From contig NZ_JAHHZN010000009.1 in assembly GCF_018760735.1 (NCBI RefSeq), positions 62,001 through 126,000 on the forward strand: 64,000 bases of DNA. The letters run 5' to 3'. The translations under genes were made by a program, and so were the position numbers. The stretch is from Hymenobacter piscis (lineage in GTDB: Bacteria > Bacteroidota > Bacteroidia > Cytophagales > Hymenobacteraceae). Shown here in pieces: positions 1 through 8,043 of this stretch (the stretch's first letter is position 1; each line of letters starts with the position of its first letter). Under the pieces are notes generated by a model, which made no database searches, had not been told where the DNA came from, and saw only the letters and a program-made list of their open reading frames with translations.

Positions 1-1
1 G

Positions 2-3000
2 AGCCAGGCGCTGACCTACGCCGCGGCCGGCCCCACGGCCAGCTCCTATCGCTGGACGGTGCAGGGCGGTACCATTCAGGGTTCCGCCACGGCCCGCAGC
101 GTACAGGTGCTCTGGGGCACGGGCGCCACCGGCACCATCACGCTGCGTAGCCTCTCGGCCGGGGGCTGCGCCACCGATTCCATTTCCCGCCGCGTGACCT
201 TCGGCCAGGGTACGCTGAACGTGACGCCCAACGTGACTATCTGCGCGGGGGCCGCCACCACGCTGACCGCCAGCGGGGGCCAAGCCTACGCCTGGACCAG
301 CAGCACCGGCCAGACCTTCACCGGCGCCAGCATCACCGTTTCGCCCACCCAGACGACCACCTACACCGTCACTACCACCGGTACTACCTGCGCACTCAGC
401 CGCCAGGTAACCGTGACGGTAAATGCCACCGCCGTAGCCAACGCGGGCGCCAACCGGGCCGTGTGCGCGGGCACTACCACCACCCTCGGGGCCGCGGCCC
501 TCACCGGCTACACGTACCAGTGGAGCCCGGCCGCCGGCCTGAGCAGCGCCACCAGCGCCCAGCCCGTGTTCACGGCCTCCACTCCCGGCACCTACACGTT
601 TACCCTCACGGCCACGGCCCCGGGCAATTGCACCGCGACGAATACCGTGACCATCACTGTAAACCCGGCCGCCGTAGCCAATGCCGGGGCCAACCGGGCC
701 CTGTGCTCGGGCGAGGCCACTACGCTCGGGGCAGCCGCCCTCACTGGCTACACCTACCAGTGGAGCCCGGCCACGGGCCTGAGCAGCAGCACCAGCGCCC
801 AGCCCACGCTCACGCTCACCAATGCCACCGGTGCCCCCGTCACGGCCACCTACACGCTCACGGCCACCACGGCCCAGGGCTGCACGGCCACCAGCACCGT
901 CACGGTGACGGTCAATCCGGCGGCCGTGGCCAACGCCGGGGCCAACCGGGCTCTATGTTCGGGAAGCAGCGTGACGCTGGGCTCGGCGGCCCTCACTGGC
1001 TACACCTACCAGTGGAGCCCGGCCACCGGCCTGAGCAGTGCCACCGCGGCGCAGCCTACGCTCACGCTCACCAATACCACCGGCGCCCCCGTCACGGCCA
1101 CCTACACGCTCACAGCCACCACGGCCCAGGGCTGCACGGCTACCAGCACCGTAACCATCACCGTGAACCCCGCCGCCGTAGCCAACGCCGGGGCCAACCG
1201 GGCCCTGTGTTCGGGCGAGGCCACTACCCTCGGCACGGCCGCCCTCCGCGGCTACACCTACCAGTGGAGCCCGGCCACGGGCCTGAGCAGCAGCACCAGC
1301 GCCCAGCCCACGCTCACGCTCACCAACACCACCGGTGCCCCTACCACGGCCACCTACACGCTCACGGCCACCACGGCCCAGGGCTGCACGGCTACCAGCA
1401 CCGTAACCGTCACCGTGAACCCCGCCGCCGTAGCCAGTGCCGGGGCCAACCGGGCCCTGTGTTCGGGCGAGGCCACTACCCTGGGCACGGCCGCCCTCAG
1501 CGGCTACACCTACCAGTGGAGTCCGGCCACGGGCCTGAGCAGTGCCACCAGCGCCCAGCCCGTGTTCAGCCAGCCGAACACCGGCGCCCCCGTCACGGCC
1601 ACCTACACGCTCACGGCCACCACGGCCCAGGGCTGCACGGCCACCAGCACCGTAACCGTCACCGTGAACCCCGCGGCCGTAGCCAACGCCGGGGCCAACC
1701 GGGCCCTGTGCTCGGGCGAGGCCACTACCCTCGGCACGGCCGCCCTCAGCGGCTACACCTACCAGTGGAGCCCGGCCACGGGCCTTAGCAGCGCCACCAG
1801 CGCCCAGCCCGTGTTCACGGCCCGCAACGCCACTTCGGCCCCGATTACGCTTACCTACATCCTCTCGGCCACTACCGCCCGGGGCTGCCTGACCCGCGAC
1901 ACGCTGCGCCTGACGGTGAACCCACGCCCCGCGCCCGACAGCATCCGGGGCTCGGTTTCGGTCTGCCCCACGGTGCAGGGCGTGGCCTATAGCATTCTGA
2001 ACCCCACCAACTCGGCCTACCAGTGGGAGGTGACGGGCGGCACCATTGCCAGCGGCCAGGGCACGGCGGCCATTACCGTGAACTGGGGCGCGGCCACTGC
2101 CAACGCCTCGGTGCAGGCCTTCCAGTTTAACTCCTTCGGCTGTTCTTCTGACACCATCCGCCTGCCGGTGCGGGTGAATCGGCAGCTGGCCACGGCCCGG
2201 CCCACCGGCCCGCTGCGGGTCTGCCTCGCCGATGGCCCCTTCACTTACCAGACCGCCTACACCAACGGCTCGGTGTATGCCTGGCAGCTTGTGGGCGGCA
2301 CCCAGGTCAGCACCAGCCAGGCCGCGGTGCAGGTACGCTTCACCCAGCCCGGCGTGGCCAAGCTGGTGGTAACCGAATCCAGCAACCCGGCCGGCGGCAT
2401 CTGCCGGGGCCAGAGCGATACGCTCTACGTGACGGTGCTGCCTTCCCCGGCCACCACTCTCACCGTAGCCGGCCCCGACCGGGTGTGCGGGGCCAGCGGT
2501 GACCTGACCTTTACGCTGCCCGGCTCCGCTACCTCGGCCTACGTGTTCACGCTGAACGGCGCCCCCGTAACCTGCACCGGCAACACCGTTACGCTGCCCG
2601 TGCCCGCCGTGAGTGCCACGCCCTACACGCTCAGCGTCCGGGAAACCAACGCCAACGGCTGCGCCGGCCCGCTCTACAGCAAAATCTTTCTGGTAGTGCC
2701 CCCGCTCGCCATTACCGGGCCGGCCAACTACTGCCCCGAGTCCCGCACGGGTCTGCGCTTCACGGTGCCGGCCTACGCGGGCGGCCAGTTCCAGTGGTCG
2801 GCCCCCGGGGCCACCATTACCGGCGGCCAGGGCACCAATACGCTCACCCTCGATGTGCCCGCCGGCTCCACCAACGTCACGCTCAGCGTCACCGATGCCA
2901 ACCCCGCCGCCCAGAGCTGCGCGGCCACTTTCACGCTGCGGCCCGATAACGCCGCCGTGGCCCTGAGCACGGCCTCGGTGGAAGCCGCCGGCCAGGACCG

Positions 3001-3769
3001 CAGCATCACGCTGGCCCTGGCCGTGCCCAACAACACGGGCAACGGCAACCGCGTCCGGATTCTGCGCCGCGACGCGGGCAGCACCGCCGCCTACGCAGCC
3101 GTGGGCGACGTGGCCAACACGGCTACCAGCTTCACCGATATCGGCGTGGACGCCGACGCCCGCGCCTACCAGTACCGCCTCGACCTGACCAATGCCTGCG
3201 GCACCGTGCTCAGCAGTGAGGAGCACACCACCATCCTGGCCACGGCCACCGCCACGGAAAGCCCCGACCCGCGCCAGGCCGGCATGGTTCAGGTGAGCTG
3301 GACGGCTTACCAGGGCTTCCCGGTGCAGGAATACCGCATCAGCCGGGTGGCCGACAACGGCGCGGCCGAGCTGGTGGCCACCGTCAGCGGCACCACCCTG
3401 AGCCTGGAGCAGGCCAGCGGCACGGCCGGCTTCAGCCAGTGCTTCCGGGTGCAGGCCGTCAGCACCGAGGCCACGGCCCGCACGGCCTTCTCCAACGATG
3501 CCTGCGTATCGTTTGATAACAAGCTGGGCTTCTACAACATCATCACCCCCAACGGCGACGGCAAAAACGACGTGCTCACCATCAACAACGTGCACCTCTA
3601 CCCCGCCAACACGCTCACCGTGTACAACCGCTGGGGCAAGCAGCTCTACGAAACCCGCAACTACCGCAACACCTTCGGGGGCGAGGGCTGCAGCCCGGGC
3701 ATGTACTACTACCTCTTCCAGCTCGATAACGGCACCAGCTACAAAGGCTGGTTTCAGATTGTCCGCTAG
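2..3769 (+). CDS. Giant Ig/PKD-like repeat surface protein with T9SS type B (CHU_C) C-terminal domain, 5' end outside window
   Basis: The reading frame is open from base 2, so the GTG at 59 is not the start and the N-terminus lies upstream; 1255 residues are visible. Six near-identical Ig/PKD-like repeats of about 83 residues (period 240-252 bp, key words NAGANRALCSGEATTLG and YTYQWSPATGLSS) fill bases 437-1920. Further PKD-like and FN3-like modules follow, each with paired Cys. The last 85 residues hold the gliding-motility-associated C-terminal domain (IITPNGDGKNDVL, then VYNRWGKQLYE), the sorting signal of T9SS type B cargo. By family knowledge the protein is exported through the Sec system and T9SS and placed at the cell surface or secreted. 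The repeats suggest adhesion (inference). A strong hairpin terminator follows the stop. Confidence 0.9.
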   Translation, partial: SQALTYAAAGPTASSYRWTVQGGTIQGSATARSVQVLWGTGATGTITLRSLSAGGCATDSISRRVTFGQGTLNVTPNVTICAGAATTLTASGGQAYAWTSSTGQTFTGASITVSPTQTTTYTVTTTGTTCALSRQVTVTVNATAVANAGANRAVCAGTTTTLGAAALTGYTYQWSPAAGLSSATSAQPVFTASTPGTYTFTLTATAPGNCTATNTVTITVNPAAVANAGANRALCSGEATTLGAAALTGYTYQWSPATGLSSSTSAQPTLTLTNATGAPVTATYTLTATTAQGCTATSTVTVTVNPAAVANAGANRALCSGSSVTLGSAALTGYTYQWSPATGLSSATAAQPTLTLTNTTGAPVTATYTLTATTAQGCTATSTVTITVNPAAVANAGANRALCSGEATTLGTAALRGYTYQWSPATGLSSSTSAQPTLTLTNTTGAPTTATYTLTATTAQGCTATSTVTVTVNPAAVASAGANRALCSGEATTLGTAALSGYTYQWSPATGLSSATSAQPVFSQPNTGAPVTATYTLTATTAQGCTATSTVTVTVNPAAVANAGANRALCSGEATTLGTAALSGYTYQWSPATGLSSATSAQPVFTARNATSAPITLTYILSATTARGCLTRDTLRLTVNPRPAPDSIRGSVSVCPTVQGVAYSILNPTNSAYQWEVTGGTIASGQGTAAITVNWGAATANASVQAFQFNSFGCSSDTIRLPVRVNRQLATARPTGPLRVCLADGPFTYQTAYTNGSVYAWQLVGGTQVSTSQAAVQVRFTQPGVAKLVVTESSNPAGGICRGQSDTLYVTVLPSPATTLTVAGPDRVCGASGDLTFTLPGSATSAYVFTLNGAPVTCTGNTVTLPVPAVSATPYTLSVRETNANGCAGPLYSKIFLVVPPLAITGPANYCPESRTGLRFTVPAYAGGQFQWSAPGATITGGQGTNTLTLDVPAGSTNVTLSVTDANPAAQSCAATFTLRPDNAAVALSTASVEAAGQDRSITLALAVPNNTGNGNRVRILRRDAGSTAAYAAVGDVANTATSFTDIGVDADARAYQYRLDLTNACGTVLSSEEHTTILATATATESPDPRQAGMVQVSWTAYQGFPVQEYRISRVADNGAAELVATVSGTTLSLEQASGTAGFSQCFRVQAVSTEATARTAFSNDACVSFDNKLGFYNIITPNGDGKNDVLTINNVHLYPANTLTVYNRWGKQLYETRNYRNTFGGEGCSPGMYYYLFQLDNGTSYKGWFQIVR
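437..1920 (+). repeat. Six in-frame tandem repeats of about 250 bp
   Basis: The segment GCCAACGCCGGGGCCAACC recurs with small changes at 437, 677, 929, 1181, 1433 and 1682, giving periods of 240, 252, 252, 252 and 249 bp. All periods are multiples of three and each unit encodes one Ig/PKD-like module. Units 2-6 are closer to each other at DNA level than unit 1 is, which suggests recent expansion or gene conversion. Confidence 0.95.
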
Positions 3770-3786
3770 AGCCCGTCTGCTCACCC

Positions 3787-3826
3787 AAAAAGCGTCGTTC
3801 AGGTCCCATCTGAACGACGCTTTTTT
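3787..3826 (+). terminator. Rho-independent terminator of the T9SS type B gene
   Basis: Arms AGCGTCGTTCAG (3791-3802) and CTGAACGACGCT (3810-3821) pair perfectly around a 7-nt loop, with A-rich sequence before and a T6 run after. It starts 18 nt after the stop codon. Confidence 0.9.
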
Positions 3827-3861
3827 GCGTGCACGCCTTCCCTTATTTGTCACGCAGCCTC

Positions 3862-4113
3862 TCCGACACGAACTCCGGGGCTTTCGACACGACTCCCAGC
3901 CCCTTCGACACGACTCCCAGAGCGTCCGATACGACTTTCAGAGCGTCCGACACGACTCCCAGAGCGTCCGATACGACTTTCAGAGCGTCCGACACGACTC
4001 CCAGAGCGTCCGATACGACTTCCAGAGCGTTTGACACGACTTCCGGAGCGTCCGATACGACTTTCAGAGCGTTCGACACGACTTCCGGGCCCTTCGACAC
4101 GACTTCCGGAACG
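3862..4113. repeat. 12-unit, 21-bp tandem repeat between terminator and rlmD
   Basis: Twelve exact-length 21-bp units run without a break. The unit is t(c/t)cgayacgactyycagagcg with variation at a few positions, mostly C/T changes. It can be read on the plus strand as a heptapeptide like SDTTPRA (open 3829-4152) and on the minus strand as one like VVSDALG (open 3843-4100). No convincing start context or known family supports either, so I annotate it as a repeat rather than a gene. It fills most of the 400-bp gap between the two genes. Confidence 0.93.
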
Positions 4114-4161
4114 CTATCCGCAGAATCCGTGCAATCCGATGCATCCGTCTGAATTCGTGAT

Positions 4162-4169
4162 TACCTTTG
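4162..4169 (+). promoter_or_regulatory. Bacteroidota -7 element of rlmD
   Basis: TACCTTTG matches TAnnTTTG exactly and ends 4 nt before the GTG start codon at 4174, so the transcript would be leaderless or nearly so. No clear TTG -33 element is present. Confidence 0.6.
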
Positions 4170-4173
4170 CAGC

Positions 4174-5583
4174 GTGAGAAAATCCGTTAAAAACATCCCG
4201 GCGGAGCTGCTCCGCGAAGTCGAAATTACCGACATGGTGGCCGAGGGCAAGTGCCTGGTGCGCCGCGAAAACCTGGTCATCTTCGTGACGCAAGTGGCCC
4301 CCGGCGACGTGGTGGACCTGCGCGTGACCAAGGCCAAAAAGAACTTCCTGGAGGCCGTGCCCACGCACTTCCACAAGTATTCGGAGCTGCGCGTGCAGCC
4401 GTTCTGTGAGCATTTCGGTACCTGCGGGGGCTGCAAGTGGCAGCATTTGGGCTACGAAACCCAGCTCCAGTTCAAGCACCAGCAGGTGGCCGACACCCTG
4501 CAGCGCATCGGTAAGGTGGCCCTGCCCGACATCCTACCGATTCAGGCCTCCCCCGACCAGACCTACTACCGCAACAAGCTGGAGTACACCTTCAGCCACA
4601 ACGGCTGGCTCACCAACGAGCAGATTGCCAGCGGCCACAACTACGAGCGGCGCGTGTTGGGCTTCCACACCCCCGGCCGCTTCGATAAGATTCTCGACAT
4701 CAACCACTGCTGGCTGCAGCCCGACCCCAGCAACCAGATCCGGCTGGCCGTGCGCGACTACGCCCTGGAGCACGACCTGCCCTTCAACAACCTCGTGACC
4801 CAGGAAGGCTTCCTGCGCAACCTCATCATCCGCACGGCCAACACCGGCGACCTGATGGTGATTCTGCAGTGCTACTATGCCCACGACGCGCTGTTTCCGC
4901 TGCTGGATTTCCTGCACGAGCGGTTCCCGCACATCACCTCCCTCAACTACGTGCTCAACGACAAGGGCAACGAAACCTTCCACGACCTGGAGGTGGTGTG
5001 CTACCGGGGTGAGCCGCACATTCACGAGGAAATGGAAGGCCTGCGCTTCCGCGTCGGTCCGAAATCGTTCTACCAGACCAACTCCGAGGGGGCCTTCAAC
5101 CTCTACAAAATCACCCGCGACTTCGCCCAGCTCACTGGCTCGGAGCTGGTGTATGACCTCTACACCGGGGCCGGCACCATCGCCAACTTCGTGGCCCGGC
5201 AGGCCAAGCACGTAGTCGGTGTGGAGTATGTGGAATCGGCCGTGCAGGACGCCTACATCAACTCCGAAATCAACGGCACCACCAACACCGAGTTCTACGC
5301 CGGCGACATGAAGGACGTGCTCAACGCTGAGTTCATTGCCAAACACGGCCGCCCCGACGTGGTCATCACCGACCCGCCCCGCGCCGGCATGCACCCCGAC
5401 GTAGTGGCCCGCCTCCTCGAAATGCGCGCCCCCCGCATCGTGTACGTCAGCTGCAACCCCGGCACCCAGGCCCGCGACCTGGAGTTGCTGGACGAAGCCT
5501 ACCAAGTGGTGAAAGTGCAGCCCGTAGATATGTTCCCCCACACCCACCACGTAGAGAATGTGGTATTGCTGGAGTTGAAGTAG
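4174..5583 (+). CDS. rlmD: 23S rRNA (uracil-C5)-methyltransferase RlmD/RumA family
   Basis: 469 aa. An N-terminal TRAM domain (about residues 10-65) is followed by a 4Fe-4S cysteine set (C78, C84, C87 in CEHFGTCGGC, and probably C179). The SAM-binding motif reads YDLYTGAGTIANF, and the catalytic Cys lies in YVSCNPGTQ (C427). The C-terminus has the family motif DMFPHTHHVE. It would methylate a uridine of 23S rRNA in the cytoplasm. The GTG start keeps the whole TRAM domain; the next ATG (4234) would cut into it. A perfect -7 element ends 4 nt before the GTG. A decayed copy of this gene's 3' end lies 480 bp further on. RlmCD- or TrmA-type specificity cannot be excluded from sequence alone. Confidence 0.93.
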   Translation: MRKSVKNIPAELLREVEITDMVAEGKCLVRRENLVIFVTQVAPGDVVDLRVTKAKKNFLEAVPTHFHKYSELRVQPFCEHFGTCGGCKWQHLGYETQLQFKHQQVADTLQRIGKVALPDILPIQASPDQTYYRNKLEYTFSHNGWLTNEQIASGHNYERRVLGFHTPGRFDKILDINHCWLQPDPSNQIRLAVRDYALEHDLPFNNLVTQEGFLRNLIIRTANTGDLMVILQCYYAHDALFPLLDFLHERFPHITSLNYVLNDKGNETFHDLEVVCYRGEPHIHEEMEGLRFRVGPKSFYQTNSEGAFNLYKITRDFAQLTGSELVYDLYTGAGTIANFVARQAKHVVGVEYVESAVQDAYINSEINGTTNTEFYAGDMKDVLNAEFIAKHGRPDVVITDPPRAGMHPDVVARLLEMRAPRIVYVSCNPGTQARDLELLDEAYQVVKVQPVDMFPHTHHVENVVLLELK

Positions 5584-5588
5584 CTGGT

Positions 5589-5963
5589 GTGGCTGCCGAG
5601 GAACACATACCTATTATCTGGCAGAATCAGGAAATCGGGACTCTCCTGAATCCGGTGCCAGATATGTGGTATCTAGAAGGTTCCTGGGTTAGCAACAACA
5701 CTCCATCTGCAAATTCCTTTGAGTCAGCAGCCAGAGCGCTCAATGCCACAGCCACATTCAACAATCTAAAGGAGGGGATTGAGGTTTCGTTACAGGATAA
5801 TGAAGGCAGTCAGACACTCGCCATTGTTATTTCCTTAACTGACCCGCATACCCTGTTCTTACGAAGGATAAATAGCAGCTTACATGACGTACCGGCTGAG
5901 ACAACTGAAAGTATTTTCAGTTCAATTCTTCGAAAAATCACTGCCTTGATAACCCAACTGTAG
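5589..5963 (+). CDS. Hypothetical protein, low-GC orphan downstream of rlmD
   Basis: 124 aa from a GTG start, 5 nt after the rlmD stop. No family recognised for certain. Visible features: an N-terminal beta-rich stretch with PDMWYLEGSW, then a mixed segment and a C-terminal amphipathic helix. There is no signal peptide or membrane segment, so it is probably cytosolic. Base composition is clearly more AT-rich than rlmD and thiL, with codons such as AAT, ATT and TTA that neighbours avoid, suggesting transfer. Size and context resemble immunity-type or other accessory proteins, but that is only a guess. The next item downstream is a remnant of an rlmD 3' end and a second low-GC gene. Confidence 0.6.
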   Translation: MAAEEHIPIIWQNQEIGTLLNPVPDMWYLEGSWVSNNTPSANSFESAARALNATATFNNLKEGIEVSLQDNEGSQTLAIVISLTDPHTLFLRRINSSLHDVPAETTESIFSSILRKITALITQL

Positions 5964-6027
5964 TAACAAGTTGACTACGAACCACACCAAAGCTCTCTAA
6001 CTGAATAATTAAGTACCTCAGCACCAC

Positions 6028-6115
6028 TACCAAGTATTTTGCAGAGTTGCGGCCGGCACATATGTTTCCCCACACCTGTCACAGAAAAAGCCTGATGCTA
6101 CTGAAACTGAAGTAA
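6028..6115 (+). pseudogene. Decayed copy of an rlmD 3' end
   Basis: From ATG 6062 the frame reads MFPHTCHRKSLMLLKLK and stops. The rlmD C-terminus reads MFPHTHHVENVVLLELK and stops at the same length: 10 of 17 residues and about 35 of 54 bases agree without gaps. Upstream similarity continues weakly (TACCAAGT in both, then CGGCCGGCACATATG against CAGCCCGTAGATATG) with an indel. It is followed at once by the start of the next low-GC gene, just as the real rlmD end is followed by the first one. Confidence 0.6.
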
Positions 6116-6116
6116 A

Positions 6117-6503
6117 ATGCGACCTATGGGTGTTCAGTTCGAACTAGTAAACCTTGATAAGGAGGAGGTTATTTCTTTTGCAGGGATTGATGCCGGCAAT
6201 AAGATGCGAGAACTCGCTGGGACAATTGTTACCAGTAACATTGTAACATGGTACTTGCTCCAAAATATTGGGGACCGAATAAGTTTTGTAAATGACACAA
6301 ATGAGTCGCATGTCTTGTTCGGTCGTACTTACAGCAAAGACACCTTAGCCGCTTATCGAGATGTTACGCATCAATCAATCAACCAATTGATTGATGCTGG
6401 CATATTACGTCAAGCAGGAAATAAGATGGTTGATGAAGAAGAAGGGCTTTCTTATCAAGTCTTGCTCAACATTTGGGATCCAGCCATTCCAAGTAATAAA
6501 TAA
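6117..6503 (+). CDS. Hypothetical protein, second low-GC orphan
   Basis: 128 aa; ATG 1 nt after the stop of the rlmD-like remnant. No family recognised. There is no signal peptide or membrane helix. The middle (YSKDTLAAYRDVTHQSINQLIDAGILR) is helical and a little like a winged-helix DNA-binding segment, but too weak to call. Low GC and AT-ending codons as in the gene at 5589. The two small genes look like cargo acquired at the rlmD 3' end. An internal ATG at 6129 would give 124 aa. Confidence 0.55.
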   Translation: MRPMGVQFELVNLDKEEVISFAGIDAGNKMRELAGTIVTSNIVTWYLLQNIGDRISFVNDTNESHVLFGRTYSKDTLAAYRDVTHQSINQLIDAGILRQAGNKMVDEEEGLSYQVLLNIWDPAIPSNK

Positions 6504-6507
6504 CGTA

Positions 6508-6882
6508 ATGGACTACACCAACGACCCCGAACTGAACGGCAAATACCTCGGCACCATCACCAAGGATTTCGCTACCGTTTCTGATACGCTGAGCGAGGCT
6601 TCCTCGCAGATCCGCAAGCGGGATATTTCCAAGTATCCCATCTTCGTGTTTGCCCGCCAGGAGGTGCCGCTGGGCGGCCTGCTCATCAACGCCGATGAGC
6701 TGAACCTGGAGTGGCACGTGTTTGCCAGCTACCTGGAGCTGTTCGTGCAGCAGGGCATCGTGGGCCAGGACGGCATCGAAGCCTTCCAAAGCACCTACCG
6801 CGACCCAAACGAGTACTGCTGCCTGTTCGTGCTCGATGAGGAGTTCACCAACTTCGTCTACATCCCCTACCCGGAGGATTAA
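6508..6882 (+). CDS. Conserved hypothetical cytosolic protein
   Basis: 124 aa from ATG 6508, 4 nt after the previous stop. GC content and codon use return to the host norm, so this is probably the native neighbour of rlmD. Acidic and soluble, without signal or membrane segments; ends in FVYIPYPED. No domain recognised. An earlier in-frame ATG at 6391 lies inside the preceding gene and is not chosen. A long inverted repeat starts 2 nt after the stop and separates it from the convergent thiL. Confidence 0.7.
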   Translation: MDYTNDPELNGKYLGTITKDFATVSDTLSEASSQIRKRDISKYPIFVFARQEVPLGGLLINADELNLEWHVFASYLELFVQQGIVGQDGIEAFQSTYRDPNEYCCLFVLDEEFTNFVYIPYPED

Positions 6883-6883
6883 C

Positions 6884-6997
6884 AAACCCTGTCATCCTGA
6901 GCAAAGCGAAGGACCTTATCACGTATGAACGACAATCGTATCAACGACTCGTTCCAGCGTGATAAGGTCCTTCGCTTTGCTCAGGATGACAGGGTTT
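6884..6997. repeat. 40-bp perfect inverted repeat between convergent genes
   Basis: Left arm 6884-6923 and right arm 6958-6997 are exact reverse complements (40 of 40) around a 34-nt loop; the arms contain CTGTCATCCTGAGCAAAGC. Placed between convergent genes, it can act as a two-way terminator. The arm sequence has the look of a dispersed intergenic repeat. Confidence 0.92.
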
Positions 6998-7011
6998 TTA
7001 TTCTACTCCCC

Positions 7012-8043
7012 CTACTCAAAATGCTCAAACCCCTGCGCCTTCAGCGGCACCGGCTGGCCGGCTTTGGTGATGAGGTTGGCGCCTTCGCTCTTGTCGACCA
7101 TGTGGCCGATGATAGTGATGTCGGGGTGGTTTTTGATTTTGGCGTGGTCGGCGAGCGGGACGGTGAACAGGAGCTCGTAGTCTTCGCCGCCGTTGAGCAT
7201 GCACATGATGGGGTCGAGGTTGAACTCCTCGGCCACTTCCAGCGTGGGGTTGGCAATGGGCAGGTTCTCGGTGAAGATGCGCGCCCCGGTGCCGCTGGCC
7301 TGGCAGAGGTGGAGCACCTCGGAAGCCAGCCCGTCGGACACGTCAATCATGCTGGTGGGCGTCACGCCCAGGTCGCGCAGCTCGTGCACCACGTCCATGC
7401 GGGCTTCGGGACGGAGCTGGCGCTGGAGCACGTAGGGGTATTTGCCGAGCTCGGGCTGGGTTTCGGGGTCGGCCTGCCAGGCCTGCTTCTCGCGCTCCAG
7501 CACCTGCAGGCCCAGGTAGGCCCCGCCCAGGTCGCCGGTTACGCAGAGCAGGTCGTTGGGGCCGGCCCCGCTGCGGCGCACGGCTTTGCCGGCTTCGGCC
7601 TGGCCCAGGGCCGTGATGCTGATGGTCAGGCCGCCGCGGCTGCCGGTGGTGTCGCCGCCCACCAGGTCCACGTTGTAGGCTTCGCAGGCCAGCTTGATGC
7701 CCTCGAACAGCTCCTCCACGGCTTCCACCGTGAAGCGGGCCGGAATGCTGACCGCCACCACTAGCTGGGTGGGCAGGGCGTTCATGGCGGCCACGTCCGA
7801 TACGTTGACGGCCACGGCTTTATAGCCCAGGTGTTTGAGGGGGCAGAACGTGAGGTCGAAGTGCACGCCTTCCACCAGTAAATCGGTGCTGATAACCAGT
7901 TCCTGACCGGCGGCCGGGGCCAGAATGGCCGCGTCGTCGCCGATGCCGAGGATGGTGCTGGGTTGGGTGAGCTGCACGGTTTGCTGAATCCGGCGGATCA
8001 GGCCAAACTCGCCTACTTGGTCAAGGGGCGTCATATTCATCAC
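7012..8043 (-). CDS. thiL: Thiamine-monophosphate kinase
   Basis: 343 aa. It carries out the last step of thiamine diphosphate synthesis, ATP-dependent phosphorylation of thiamine monophosphate. Seen: the AIRS-type N-terminal half with LGIGDDAAIL and STDLLVEGVHFD (Mg-ATP ligands), KAVAVNVSDVAAMNA, then LVGGDTTGS, and C-terminal DVSDGLASEVLHLC. Length is typical for the family (about 325-345). Two starts are possible, ATG 8043 (MMNMTPLDQ) and ATG 8034 (MTPLDQ); the longer is given. It is transcribed away from the TetR gene. A -7-like box lies 70 nt upstream. No TPP riboswitch is visible in the leader. Confidence 0.95.
   Translation of the reverse strand: MMNMTPLDQVGEFGLIRRIQQTVQLTQPSTILGIGDDAAILAPAAGQELVISTDLLVEGVHFDLTFCPLKHLGYKAVAVNVSDVAAMNALPTQLVVAVSIPARFTVEAVEELFEGIKLACEAYNVDLVGGDTTGSRGGLTISITALGQAEAGKAVRRSGAGPNDLLCVTGDLGGAYLGLQVLEREKQAWQADPETQPELGKYPYVLQRQLRPEARMDVVHELRDLGVTPTSMIDVSDGLASEVLHLCQASGTGARIFTENLPIANPTLEVAEEFNLDPIMCMLNGGEDYELLFTVPLADHAKIKNHPDITIIGHMVDKSEGANLITKAGQPVPLKAQGFEHFE

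Noticed and set aside
953-3853. 966-aa open frame on the minus strand opposite the T9SS type B gene
   Set aside because: Translation is Gly/Arg/Ala-rich low complexity that mirrors the GC-rich repeats; no conserved domain. It is a shadow of the plus-strand gene.
3862-4113. CRISPR array
   Set aside because: Units are directly adjacent with no unique spacers between them and no cas genes nearby; it is a plain tandem repeat.
6925-7764. 279-aa plus-strand open frame across the inverted repeat and thiL
   Set aside because: It starts in the repeat loop and runs antisense to thiL; no domain.
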